Of a stretch of DNA of 64,000 bases, positions 16,711 through 26,043 are shown piece after piece. The DNA lies in assembly GCA_964465145.1 (NCBI GenBank), contig CAYXJR010000008.1, positions 1 through 64,000 of the forward strand. Direction: 5' to 3'. Both the position numbers and the translations under genes were made by a program. Source of the stretch: JAUVKA01 sp964465145 (GTDB taxonomy: Bacteria > Bacteroidota > Bacteroidia > Bacteroidales > UBA12481). Position 1 is the stretch's first letter, and every line of letters starts with the position of its first letter. The notes below the pieces were generated by a model. It did no database searches and was not told the DNA's origin. It worked only from the letters and a program-made list of their open reading frames with translations.

Positions 16711-19541
16711 TGAAATGCCATGCATCCGCAGCAACCCTGGCCCTGTTAATCATTTTTTTGTTTATTGGTGCCAGGATTAAGGCAAGTGCCCTGGAGGACA
16801 CCACATATCTGCGAATTTCTATACACGTTTTTGCTGATACAACTGGTTCTGGGAATTTTAATCCCGATTCGGCCTCTCATATAACTTTCCTTCAGGAAAT
16901 GGTTGGCTGGATTAATCACCGGCTGACTAACCTGGATACCCTTCAACCCTTAATGCCTTCTTCTTTTATCGGTACAACCGGCCTTCAGGTACGGGTTGAC
17001 AGTATTTTTTATCATCGCGATCAGCATGGATGGGATTGTTCTGAGGAGATTGATTCCGATTACATGCGAACTTTTTATGTCAACCAGGACACGACGCTGA
17101 GTTTCCAGCAAAAATTTCAAACGCTCCCAATATTTATTGGCAGTAATTACCCCTTGGTGGGAGGGCACAATAGCCTAATTGGGGATAAAAGATATATTGC
17201 CATGAGGGGCATATATTCCGAGTTTCTAACACGGCCCTACCCTGATGCTGTGAGGGATTGTGGGCGAGGCTTGCTGCATGAACTTGGTCATTCTCTCGGA
17301 CTATCACATAATTTTAAGGGTGGGTCTCATGGCGAGCAATGCGATGAATGTGAAGACAATGGCTGCCCTGAGGAGGGAAGTTCTAACAATATAATGGATT
17401 ATTGGCCATCCTTTGGCTACGCTTTATCGGCTTGTCAATTAGATATTATTCGTCAGCATTTGAAGGGCGAAAGGGGTACAATCTCTGAAGTGATCCTTAA
17501 TGATTCCTGCTATAGTGATCCCGACATAATGCACATAATTATGGCAGGAACAGAATTGCTTATCACCGATACCACCTACCTGCATGGTGATATGCTCGTT
17601 GAAAAGGGTGCCCGGCTTACCGTTGAAGGATATCTTTCTTTTCCTGAGGGTAAAGGCATGATTGTCGAGCCGGGCGCTGAGGTCTTTCTCATAAATGGGT
17701 CTCTTGGTAACTTGTGTGGCGATTTATGGAAGGGCATCCGATATATCAGGGATAGTATCAATACCATTGCTTCAGGCGGGTTAATTCTGCAGGACGGAGT
17801 AATTGAAAATGCCAGAACCGGTATTCTAACCAACTGCATGGAATCGATACAGTTAGTTGGAATGACATTCAGGAATAACCTCCTCTCACTGGAAATTACC
17901 GGGGATGAAGATGAGGGCGTAGGAGGAATTGACTCCTGTTTGTTCGAGATAAACCGCCGAATCAACCATTGGGAAGCCGGGGAGTATCCGGCAGTGTTCG
18001 TTAAGCTTGGTGGGGATGCAAATGTCAGATTTAAAAATTGCCATTTTGTTAACCAGGAGGGACATAGGACTTTTGAAGATGATAAAAGCGGCATTGGAAT
18101 ATTAAATGAAAATGCCATTCTTGAGTTGAAAAGCTGCAGTTTTAATAATCTTTTTAAGGGCATTTATGCAACTGGAAACGATCCTGACCATGCCTTCCTG
18201 GCTGATTCCTGTAAATTTGAATATTGCCATTGCGGGATTCAACTTAACAATTTTACCAGGGCCTCTATAAGATATTGCACCTTTTCTCTAAACCGTCTGA
18301 ACACCATGCCATCTATCGGGATATACGCCAATAGTGTGCTCTTATTAGATGTTAGAGAGAACATTTTTAACACCGATTATGGAGGTGACCAGCTAGTGGG
18401 AATGATATCTAACCATTCTGTTCCCGGAACTCATTTTATTGAGTCCAATCTTTTTGAAGGCTTGCACACCGGTATTTTGATAACTCCCGGACAGGATTTA
18501 CCTGAATGGCCCCAGTCCCTTTTGTCAAACAGCCTTGATGAGCTCCTGAATTTGCCGATAGGAACGGTTTGGTTGGATAATCAATTCATCAGAGTAGATC
18601 AGGAATATGTAAAAATATTTCCTGACGGCCATGGCCTGGCCACCGGATCCTTAAAGGAGTATGCCCTTTTCGATGTAGCCACCAGCAAGGAATATCCTAT
18701 CGGAGGATTTGGACCTTTTGCTCTTCATCAGAATTATTTTTCTTTCATTTTGCCACCTTATCCGATGGAGAATACGAAAGGGGATATGTTATTTTTTGCT
18801 TTGTCCGACAGCAGTTGGGTTGCTAATGAAACGCCCAGCCTGACCCTGGAAACTTACCCAATGGCAGTAGCGGATTTATTGGACAGTTGGGGAAGAAGTA
18901 AGGAATTGCCTGCTTCTGGATCTCAGTTAACTCACGAAGGCCTGATTTTATTGACCCAGCATCTTGAATCCTACCCCTGGCTGGCTGTTGATCCATCTTT
19001 TAAAGAATATATTTTTGACCGGATAAATATCGTCCCAGGATGGTTCTGGGACAAAATTCAGGAGGCATTATCACAAAAGGACCCCTGGAAGATGAGGCTG
19101 CATGAATTGATTATTTTCCTGGCCCGGCATCAGCGTAACAAGCAAGAGCCTATTTCCACCTTTTTACCAATAGTCAATATAGATTCCACAGGGGCTGATT
19201 ATAAACAACCCATCGATTATAAATCTCTGCCTGATTTGAGAAAATTAAACATAGGTTTGATATCCGAATCCCATTTACCTCGATTCAGTATAGTTCCTAA
19301 CCCAAATTCCGGAAAATTCGGGATACACTTTAACCAGGGAAATTTTGCTGCCTCTGGAGATTTGGTTTTGGATTATGGGATCCGGAAAACAACGGGGCAA
19401 TTGGTGATTAAAGGTAAAATTCTGAATATTAGTGATCTTTTATTCGATATCAGACCAGCTGCCCCCGGTTCATATCTACTTGAGATTTGGAGTGCTAAGG
19501 AGTTTTTAGGGATGCAGAAGTTCATTATCTTGCCGGACTGA
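16710..19541 (+). CDS. T9SS-exported zinc metalloprotease with beta-helix region
   Basis: A 943-residue exported protein. After an N-terminal hydrophobic segment, a metzincin protease domain carries HELGHSLGLSH with zinc ligands at His190, His194 and His200, catalytic Glu191 and a Met-turn NIMDYW with Met229. Together with nearby cysteines (CDECEDNGCPEEG, LSAC) this resembles the M43 (pappalysin-like) family. Residues about 270-620 look like a right-handed parallel beta-helix with repeated short strands (KSCSFNNLFKGIYATGN, SCKFEYCHCGIQLNN). The last ~85 residues (IVPNPNSGKFGIHF, PGSYLLEIWSAKEF) form a T9SS type A sorting domain, so the protein should reach the cell surface or medium. It is coupled to pcm by TGATG. 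Confidence 0.85.
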   Translation: MKCHASAATLALLIIFLFIGARIKASALEDTTYLRISIHVFADTTGSGNFNPDSASHITFLQEMVGWINHRLTNLDTLQPLMPSSFIGTTGLQVRVDSIFYHRDQHGWDCSEEIDSDYMRTFYVNQDTTLSFQQKFQTLPIFIGSNYPLVGGHNSLIGDKRYIAMRGIYSEFLTRPYPDAVRDCGRGLLHELGHSLGLSHNFKGGSHGEQCDECEDNGCPEEGSSNNIMDYWPSFGYALSACQLDIIRQHLKGERGTISEVILNDSCYSDPDIMHIIMAGTELLITDTTYLHGDMLVEKGARLTVEGYLSFPEGKGMIVEPGAEVFLINGSLGNLCGDLWKGIRYIRDSINTIASGGLILQDGVIENARTGILTNCMESIQLVGMTFRNNLLSLEITGDEDEGVGGIDSCLFEINRRINHWEAGEYPAVFVKLGGDANVRFKNCHFVNQEGHRTFEDDKSGIGILNENAILELKSCSFNNLFKGIYATGNDPDHAFLADSCKFEYCHCGIQLNNFTRASIRYCTFSLNRLNTMPSIGIYANSVLLLDVRENIFNTDYGGDQLVGMISNHSVPGTHFIESNLFEGLHTGILITPGQDLPEWPQSLLSNSLDELLNLPIGTVWLDNQFIRVDQEYVKIFPDGHGLATGSLKEYALFDVATSKEYPIGGFGPFALHQNYFSFILPPYPMENTKGDMLFFALSDSSWVANETPSLTLETYPMAVADLLDSWGRSKELPASGSQLTHEGLILLTQHLESYPWLAVDPSFKEYIFDRINIVPGWFWDKIQEALSQKDPWKMRLHELIIFLARHQRNKQEPISTFLPIVNIDSTGADYKQPIDYKSLPDLRKLNIGLISESHLPRFSIVPNPNSGKFGIHFNQGNFAASGDLVLDYGIRKTTGQLVIKGKILNISDLLFDIRPAAPGSYLLEIWSAKEFLGMQKFIILPD

Positions 19542-19563
19542 ATTTATAAATATTTTCTGACGA

Positions 19564-20202
19564 ATGGCTCGTTATAAAAAACTGATATTCAACTCCTTTC
19601 AGGTCAATACATGGTTAGTTTATGAGGATGAAGGACCCTGTATCGTTATTGATCCAGCCTGTGCAGAAGATTTGGAAAGACGGGCTTTATTGGATCTTAT
19701 TGCAACAATGAGGCTAAAACCGGAAATGATTCTTGCCACACATGGCCATTTTGATCATCTTCCTGGAGTTCATTTTATCAAGGATAAATTCAATCTGCCT
19801 TTTTGTGGCCATCGCGATGATCATAATCTCTTGCAATTTGCTCGACAACAGGGAGAGCTATATGGATTCAACTTTGAGGTAGATCCCCCGGAATTTGACC
19901 AATTTCTTAATGATGAAGAGACTATTAACTGGGGCGGAGGTTCTTTCAGGGTCCTTCATGTTCCAGGTCATTCACGGGGAAGTCTGGCTTATTATTTCAG
20001 TAATTCGGGATTGGTTTTTACCGGGGATGTGCTTTTTAAGAATAGCATAGGTAGAAGTGATCTTCCAGGTGGCGATTATGATACCATTATCCACAGTATT
20101 AAGTCGAAGTTACTTGTTATGGATGATCAGACTATTGTTTTGCCGGGCCATGGACCTGAAACAACTATCGGTGATGAAAGGGAATCAAACCCCTTCCTTT
20201 AA
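19564..20202 (+). CDS. MBL-fold metallohydrolase (glyoxalase II-like)
   Basis: A 212-residue metallo-beta-lactamase-fold protein with the metal motif THGHFDHLPG (HxHxDH) near residue 60, HVPGHSRGS near 132, the bridging Asp in VFTGDVLF and the final His in VLPGHGPETTIG. This motif set matches the hydroxyacylglutathione hydrolase-like (YcbL-type) group, which lacks the C-terminal substrate domain of true GloB. It is cytosolic and probably hydrolyses a thioester, but the substrate cannot be read from sequence. It lies 22 bases after the metalloprotease gene and 80 before gcvP. Confidence 0.88.
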   Translation: MARYKKLIFNSFQVNTWLVYEDEGPCIVIDPACAEDLERRALLDLIATMRLKPEMILATHGHFDHLPGVHFIKDKFNLPFCGHRDDHNLLQFARQQGELYGFNFEVDPPEFDQFLNDEETINWGGGSFRVLHVPGHSRGSLAYYFSNSGLVFTGDVLFKNSIGRSDLPGGDYDTIIHSIKSKLLVMDDQTIVLPGHGPETTIGDERESNPFL

Positions 20203-20282
20203 TCACTTTATTTACTGTGTAAAATCATACTTCTTTATAATTATGTTTTTTTACTTTATTACGAAATAAAACTTTGTTTAAT

Positions 20283-23153
20283 ATGGCATTAAATCAATTT
20301 GTTGACCGTCACATAGGGCCTCGTGATCACGAGGTCCCTTCGATGCTTGAAACCATAGGTGCAGAATCTTTGGAAGGATTCATTGACGCTGTAGTTCCAG
20401 CCGCTATCAGGCTCAAGAAACCTCTATCCATTGCCAACGGTTTGACCGAACAAGAATATGCACAAAGAATACGTGAGATTAGTAAGAAAAACAAGGTCTA
20501 CCGTTCACTTATCGGGATGGGCTATTATGGAACTATTCTACCTCCGGTAATAAGAAGGAATATTCTTGAAAATCCATCCTGGTATTCTTCTTATACTCCA
20601 TACCAGGCGGAGATCTCCCAGGGTCGGCTTGAGGCTCTGCTGAACTTTCAGACCATGGTAATGGATCTCACGGGGATGGAAATTGCCAACGCATCCCTCC
20701 TGGATGAGGCCACTGCGGCTGCTGAAGCCATGATCCTGATGTTTAACAAACGTTCCAGGGAATTAGTGAATAGGGAGGCTAATGTTCTGTTGGTGAGCAA
20801 TAATCTTTTTCCACAGACCCTAAGCGTATTAGAAACCAGGGCTAAACACCTGGGCATCAAGATCCGGATAGGGGGATTCGATTGCAATAAAATTGACGAG
20901 ACTATATTTGGAGTTATTGTTCAATATCCATCAAGTGACGGAAAGGTCTTTAGTTATCATTCCTGTAGTGACAAGGCAAAAAAGATGGGAGTTATGCTTG
21001 CGGTGGTTGCCGACCTGATGTCCCTGGCTGTTCTGTCACCTCCAGGTGAATGGGGAGCCGATATAGTTGTGGGTTCAACCCAGCGGTTTGGTGTTCCAAT
21101 GGGATATGGTGGTCCGCATGCAGCTTTTTTTGCCACCCGAGAAAGCCTGAAAAGAAGTATGCCTGGAAGAATCATCGGAGTGTCAGTAGATATGCATGGC
21201 AATCCGGCTTTACGAATGGCCTTACAAACCCGTGAGCAACACATCAAAAGAGAAAAAGCCACATCGAATATATGTACTGCCCAAGCCTTACTGGCCTCCA
21301 TGGCTGGTATGTACGCAGCTTATCATGGTCAGAGGGGAATTTTTGATATTGCTTCAAGGATACATCAGGCAGCCCATACACTGGATATTGAAATAAGTAA
21401 GCTGGGATATGTTCAGGAAAACAAGGATTATTTTGATACTCTACGGATTGTCCTTCCTGAGGAGCTTAATATCAAGAAGCTCAGAAGGACCGCATTGGAG
21501 CATAAAATGAACCTTCGCTATTTTGATGATGATACCGTCGGTGTTTCAGCTGATGAACTATCGGATCTGGCTGATGTCAATGCTATATTAGCCATGTTTG
21601 CTGATGCAGTCGATAAAGAATTTACCCCTGTGACTGTGTTCGAAAAAGGCCTGGCATTTGAACCGACCCTGATGCGGGAAAGTCCTTATCTGACTGCAAA
21701 ATGTTTCAACAGCTATCATTCTGAAACAGAAATGATGCGTTACATCAAGAAACTTGAACGGCGTGATATTTCTCTGACTCATTCCATGATACCGCTTGGG
21801 TCATGTACAATGAAATTGAATCCTGCAAATTCCCTATTTGCCATCAGTTGGGAGGAGTTTGCTAATATTCATCCATTTGTGCCTGAAGATCAGGCTGCCG
21901 GATATGCTGAACTGTTTGATGAGCTGGAGAAGGACCTGGTTGAGATTACAGGGTTTCCAGCCATTTCCTTTCAGCCCAACTCTGGTGCTGCTGGGGAGTA
22001 TGCTGGCCTGATGGTTATCAGGAAGTACCATGAGGACAATGGTGAGGGGCATCGGAATATTATACTGATCCCAGCCTCGGCCCATGGAACGAATCCCGCC
22101 AGTGCTGTAATGGCAGGAGGTGAAGTTATTGTGGTGAAATGTGATGAGAATGGCAATGTTGATCTGAACGATCTTAAAGAGAAGGCCATCGAGCATTCCG
22201 AGAATCTGGCTGCTTTTATGATCACATATCCTTCTACCCATGGTGTATTTGAAGCCAGGATCATGGAAATGACTGAATTGATTCATCAGTACGGTGGCCA
22301 GGTATATATGGACGGTGCTAATATGAATGCCCAGGTGGGATTAACCAATCCGGCTATTATTGGAGCAGATGTTTGCCACCTTAATCTGCACAAGACTTTT
22401 GCTATCCCGCATGGTGGAGGAGGGCCCGGAGTGGGACCCATTGGAGTGGCAGAACATCTGAAAGAATTTCTTCCTAATCATCCTGTTGTGAACACTGGAG
22501 GGAAAAAAGGTGTTACAGTTGCTGCTGCTCCCTATGGAAGTCCACTTATATTGACAATTGCACATGCCTACATTAAGATGCTGGGAGGGGAAGGGCTTAC
22601 CAAGTCAACAATAATGGCTATGCTCAATGCCAATTACATGGCTGCCTCGATGGCTGGCCACTTTGATGTTTTATACAAGGGCAGTAATGGCTTCGTTGCT
22701 CATGAAATGATCCTGGATTGCCGTAATATGAAGGCTGACTCAGGTGTGGAAACAGCTGATTTAGGCCGCCGATTAATGGATTACGGTTTTCATGCTCCAA
22801 CCCTGTCGTTTCCGGTTCATGAAACTCTGATGGTGGAGCCTACAGAAAGTGAATCAAAGCAAGAACTCGACCGTTTTATTGAGGCTATGATTTCTATTCG
22901 CTATGAAATATCCGATATTGAAATGGGCATTGTCGATTCGGAAAATAATGTGCTAAAGAATGCCCCGCATACTGCACGACAAATAGGTGATGATATATGG
23001 AATCATCCCTATGGACGGCTAAAAGCTGCCTTCCCGATACCCTGGGTGGCTGAAAACAAATTCTGGCCGGCAGTGGGTAAGATAGATAACAGCTTTGGCG
23101 ACCGGAACCTGATTTGCAGTTGTTTAGGATTCGAAGAATATACGAAAAAATAA
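20283..23153 (+). CDS. gcvP: Glycine dehydrogenase (aminomethyl-transferring), P-protein
   Basis: The PLP-dependent P-protein decarboxylates glycine and hands the aminomethyl group to the lipoyl arm of GcvH in the glycine cleavage system. The 956-residue product is a fused N+C type. The N terminus has FVDRHIGPRDHEVPSML, and the C-terminal half has SMIPLGSCTMKLNP, the PLP lysine Lys704 in HLNLHKTFAIPHGGGGPG, and the final NPYGRLKAAFPIPW-like segment (HPYGRLKAAFPIPW). ATG at 20283 is preferred over the TTG at 20274. No gcvT or gcvH is adjacent, which is common in Bacteroidota. A hairpin follows the stop. Confidence 0.97.
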   Translation: MALNQFVDRHIGPRDHEVPSMLETIGAESLEGFIDAVVPAAIRLKKPLSIANGLTEQEYAQRIREISKKNKVYRSLIGMGYYGTILPPVIRRNILENPSWYSSYTPYQAEISQGRLEALLNFQTMVMDLTGMEIANASLLDEATAAAEAMILMFNKRSRELVNREANVLLVSNNLFPQTLSVLETRAKHLGIKIRIGGFDCNKIDETIFGVIVQYPSSDGKVFSYHSCSDKAKKMGVMLAVVADLMSLAVLSPPGEWGADIVVGSTQRFGVPMGYGGPHAAFFATRESLKRSMPGRIIGVSVDMHGNPALRMALQTREQHIKREKATSNICTAQALLASMAGMYAAYHGQRGIFDIASRIHQAAHTLDIEISKLGYVQENKDYFDTLRIVLPEELNIKKLRRTALEHKMNLRYFDDDTVGVSADELSDLADVNAILAMFADAVDKEFTPVTVFEKGLAFEPTLMRESPYLTAKCFNSYHSETEMMRYIKKLERRDISLTHSMIPLGSCTMKLNPANSLFAISWEEFANIHPFVPEDQAAGYAELFDELEKDLVEITGFPAISFQPNSGAAGEYAGLMVIRKYHEDNGEGHRNIILIPASAHGTNPASAVMAGGEVIVVKCDENGNVDLNDLKEKAIEHSENLAAFMITYPSTHGVFEARIMEMTELIHQYGGQVYMDGANMNAQVGLTNPAIIGADVCHLNLHKTFAIPHGGGGPGVGPIGVAEHLKEFLPNHPVVNTGGKKGVTVAAAPYGSPLILTIAHAYIKMLGGEGLTKSTIMAMLNANYMAASMAGHFDVLYKGSNGFVAHEMILDCRNMKADSGVETADLGRRLMDYGFHAPTLSFPVHETLMVEPTESESKQELDRFIEAMISIRYEISDIEMGIVDSENNVLKNAPHTARQIGDDIWNHPYGRLKAAFPIPWVAENKFWPAVGKIDNSFGDRNLICSCLGFEEYTKK

Positions 23154-23188
23154 AAAGGGCCAGATTTATTTTATGAAATGGCCCTTTT
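23152..23188. terminator. Candidate bidirectional terminator between gcvP and a lipoprotein gene
   Basis: AAAAGGGCCA (23153-23162) pairs with TGGCCCTTTT (23179-23188) around a 16-base loop between convergent genes. The A and T runs are inside the stem, so it can act on either strand. Confidence 0.7.
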
Positions 23189-23191
23189 GGA

Positions 23192-23911
23192 TTATTCGAT
23201 TTTTACCATGCTGACAATGAACCACCATTGGTCTTTCGGGAAACAAAGGCAATATTTGAATTCCATTTGATTCCCGGTACAAGCATACATTATGCAATGT
23301 TGAGTGATTTCAGCAGTCCATTGGCCATCCAGCCAACGGTGTGTCTGATTAACACAAATATCTGTATCGGATATTGACATTGGATCCATTTGGCCTTTTA
23401 TGGAATGAGAAAATAAATTTCCAGTTATTGTGCTGCGGAGCTCCATGGTCATTTCACCTATTTCACTAATGCTCACCTTAACATGCGTAAGCCCAAGGTT
23501 TGATATATTGACAGATGTTTCGGTTTCCCAGGACCCAATATATGGGGCAGGGGCAACAGGGACATTGACAGTAAATACCTTTGTTGAGCCATTTTCTGCC
23601 GTAACAGTATAGCTTACAGGATTACTGTAATTCGTACTAACCCCAGCAATTGGGCCAATGCCCGCTTTTGCAGAGATCTCAATACTGGGGATGAGGTTAT
23701 TTGTTGATGTTCCAAAGGGAACTTCGGCAACAATATCAGTACCGGAAATAGAACCGATCACATTGTGCCCAAGGCTGGCATTTTTGCTGGCCTCAAAAAC
23801 GAAGGAAAGAATTTCCTTTTTATCGGATAGCTCTTCCTCTTTTTCACAGGAGGTGAATAAAATACCTCCCATGAATAGGAGGACAGCCAGAAAGAAATAG
23901 TTCTTCTTCAT
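23192..23911 (-). CDS. DUF5018-like domain lipoprotein
   Basis: Signal peptide MKKNYFFLAVLLFMGGILFTSC with lipobox FTSC. Residues about 30-118 (KEILSFVFEASKN, GTDIVAEVPFGTSTNNLIPSIEISAKAG, PVSYTVTAENGSTKVFTVNV) form a beta-sandwich of the DUF5018 type, common in Bacteroidota surface lipoproteins. The remaining ~120 residues look like a lipocalin-type barrel start (APYIGSWETETSV) with several cysteines. No catalytic residues are apparent; a surface adhesion or binding role is plausible but unproven. It is followed on the same strand by nothing close and converges with gcvP. Confidence 0.7.
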   Translation of the reverse strand: MKKNYFFLAVLLFMGGILFTSCEKEEELSDKKEILSFVFEASKNASLGHNVIGSISGTDIVAEVPFGTSTNNLIPSIEISAKAGIGPIAGVSTNYSNPVSYTVTAENGSTKVFTVNVPVAPAPYIGSWETETSVNISNLGLTHVKVSISEIGEMTMELRSTITGNLFSHSIKGQMDPMSISDTDICVNQTHRWLDGQWTAEITQHCIMYACTGNQMEFKYCLCFPKDQWWFIVSMVKIE

Positions 23912-23936
23912 GGCAAGGTGAATTAATTATTTTTTG

Positions 23937-24926
23937 TTATATGGGCAAAGTATCCTCCAGAAGGAGGCCATATAAGTCGCGCAGGCTCATGCCATAAGCA
24001 TGTGCCTGTTGGGGGACTATACTATGAGAACTCATGCCAGGGACTGTGTTAACTTCAAGAAACCAAGGTGTTTGGCCTATCAATATATAATCGAATCGGA
24101 CCAGGCCCCGGCATTGCAGAAGATCAGCAATAGTAACGGAAAGATCTTGGATTGATCGTGCAGTTTTTTGAGGGAGGAGGGCAGGGGTTATCTCATCTGC
24201 TATCCCCGGGGTGTATTTTGCTTCATAATCGAAAAATTCTTTTTTTGATACAATTTCCGTGATTGGGAAGACATGAGTTTTACCTTTGGTAATTAACATA
24301 CCACAGGTAACCTCTCTTCCTGGTAGAAATTTTTCGATCAGAACTTCATCATCCTCCCTGAAAGCTTTAATTAATGCTTGTTCAATTTCACCGGACTTTT
24401 CGACCCGTGAAGTACCACAGCTGGAACCCCCACTATTGGGTTTGATAAAACAAGGATAACCGATAAGTTTATTTATTTTCTCCTGATTGATCGATTGCCC
24501 AACCCTTATCAAAAGGGATGGAGCAACAGGGATTTCAGCTTGTGCTAAAAAGTTATTGCATGCATGTTTGTTGAAGGTCAGGCTGCTGCAAAAAGCGCCA
24601 CAGCCAGTGTAAGGCAAACCTATAAGATCAAAGTAAGCTTGCAAGATGCCATTTTCTCCTGGAGTGCCATGAATGGCATTGATTACCCCGTCGAATTTTA
24701 AGATACTACCATTCAAACGGGAACTGAAGTCGTGTCTGTTGATCTCAAAGCGTTGACCAAGAGTGCCCCAAACCTCCCAGCCAGTCTTTTTGATCTCCAC
24801 AATATGTGCATTGTATTTATCAGAATCAATAATGTTTAGAATATTATTGGCACTACCGATGGAAATATCATATTCAGATGAATCTCCTCCGGCAACTATA
24901 GCAATATTCTTTTTTTTCAGATTCAT
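23937..24926 (-). CDS. ddl: D-alanine--D-alanine ligase
   Basis: The enzyme makes the D-Ala-D-Ala dipeptide for peptidoglycan precursors. The 329-residue product has the N-terminal IAIVAGGDSSEYDISI (the usual GGxSSEyxVS), HGTPGENGILQAYFDLIGLPYTG, the ATP-grasp loop PCFIKPNSGGSSCGTSRV, and metal/substrate residues in FLEVNTVPGMSSHSIVP. ATG at 24926 is preferred to TTG at 24932. The gene lies 73 bases downstream of the rluD-like gene in the order PASTA, T9SS protein, rluD, ddl, which places it in an envelope-related cluster. Confidence 0.96.
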   Translation of the reverse strand: MNLKKKNIAIVAGGDSSEYDISIGSANNILNIIDSDKYNAHIVEIKKTGWEVWGTLGQRFEINRHDFSSRLNGSILKFDGVINAIHGTPGENGILQAYFDLIGLPYTGCGAFCSSLTFNKHACNNFLAQAEIPVAPSLLIRVGQSINQEKINKLIGYPCFIKPNSGGSSCGTSRVEKSGEIEQALIKAFREDDEVLIEKFLPGREVTCGMLITKGKTHVFPITEIVSKKEFFDYEAKYTPGIADEITPALLPQKTARSIQDLSVTIADLLQCRGLVRFDYILIGQTPWFLEVNTVPGMSSHSIVPQQAHAYGMSLRDLYGLLLEDTLPI

Positions 24927-24999
24927 TTTCAAAAAAAATCAATTATATTTAAATGTACGGAAATTTTTGGTTCTATGTTACAGGGAAGGCATGGAAATT

Positions 25000-26043
25000 C
25001 TAATTAATACGACCCGATAGATATACATGCCATTTATCAATAACAAGCTGCATGTCCTGAGGTAGATCGGAATTGAATTCCATCCAGGATCCACTTTCCG
25101 GGTGGATAAACCCAAGTTCCTTAGCATGCAGGGCCTGTCTTGGCAAAATTTTGAAACAGTTCTGTACAAATTGCTTGTATTTTGTATAAGTTGTTCCCTT
25201 CAGGATCTGGTCGCCACCATATTCACCATCATTAAAAATGGGATGGCCGATGTACTGCATATGCACGCGGATCTGGTGAGTACGGCCAGTTTCAAGTTTA
25301 CATTCAATAAGAGATATGTAGCCCAGGTCTTCCAACACCTTGTAATGGGTAACTGCTTGTTTACCATGGTCGCCTTCCGGAAAAACATACATGACCTTTC
25401 TGTTTTTCGGATTCCGTCCTATATTCCCTTCAATGGTACCCTCAGATTCCTTCGGGTTTCCCCATATCAATCCCTGGTATTTTCTTTGGGAGGTTTTATT
25501 GTAGAATTGCTTTCCCAGATGGCTCTTTGCTTTTTCTGTTTTGGCTACAACCAATAATCCACTGGTATTTTTATCAATCCGATGAACCAGGCCTGCACGA
25601 CTGTCGGGGGTATTAAACATATCCAAATCCTTGAAATGCCAGGCAAGGGCATTCACCAGGGTTCCGGTATAGTTCCCATGCGCCGGGTGTACCACCATGC
25701 CAGCCTCCTTATTAACCACAAGTAATTGTTCATCCTCATAAATGATATTGATGGGTATATTTTCCGGAATGAGCTCAAACTCTTTTCTGGGATAGGATAA
25801 GAATATGACAATTACATCATTGGGTTTGACTTTATAGTTGGCTTTAACTAATTTGTTGTTCACCTTGATGCAACCCGCATCTGCCGCTGCCTTAATTTTT
25901 GTTCTTGAAGTGTCTTCAAGTTTGTGCAGCAGGAACTTATCTATCCTTAGAGGATTTTGGCCTTTATCCGCCTTGAATCGGAAATGTTCGAACAGTTCAC
26001 TTTGATCGTCGATTTCTTCGGCATGCAGCCACATTTTATTCAT
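25000..26043 (-). CDS. RluA/RluD family pseudouridine synthase
   Basis: The enzyme isomerises uridine to pseudouridine in large-subunit rRNA or tRNA. An N-terminal S4 RNA-binding domain (LRIDKFLLHKLEDTSRTKIKAAADAGCIKVN) is followed by the catalytic domain with the active-site Asp in GLVHRIDKNTSGLLV and the arginine-containing TGRTHQIRVHMQYIGHPIFND. The length of 347 fits RluD. The first ATG (26043) overlaps the upstream stop by eight bases (ATGAATAA); a second ATG at 26034 gives no overlap and may be the true start. Target position is not determinable from sequence, though RluD-type is likely. Confidence 0.92.
   Translation of the reverse strand: MNKMWLHAEEIDDQSELFEHFRFKADKGQNPLRIDKFLLHKLEDTSRTKIKAAADAGCIKVNNKLVKANYKVKPNDVIVIFLSYPRKEFELIPENIPINIIYEDEQLLVVNKEAGMVVHPAHGNYTGTLVNALAWHFKDLDMFNTPDSRAGLVHRIDKNTSGLLVVAKTEKAKSHLGKQFYNKTSQRKYQGLIWGNPKESEGTIEGNIGRNPKNRKVMYVFPEGDHGKQAVTHYKVLEDLGYISLIECKLETGRTHQIRVHMQYIGHPIFNDGEYGGDQILKGTTYTKYKQFVQNCFKILPRQALHAKELGFIHPESGSWMEFNSDLPQDMQLVIDKWHVYLSGRIN

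Noticed and set aside
17576..18163. A 195-codon minus-strand frame inside the metalloprotease gene
   Set aside because: It has no signal, family motif or promoter, and it lies fully opposite a gene with convincing domains.
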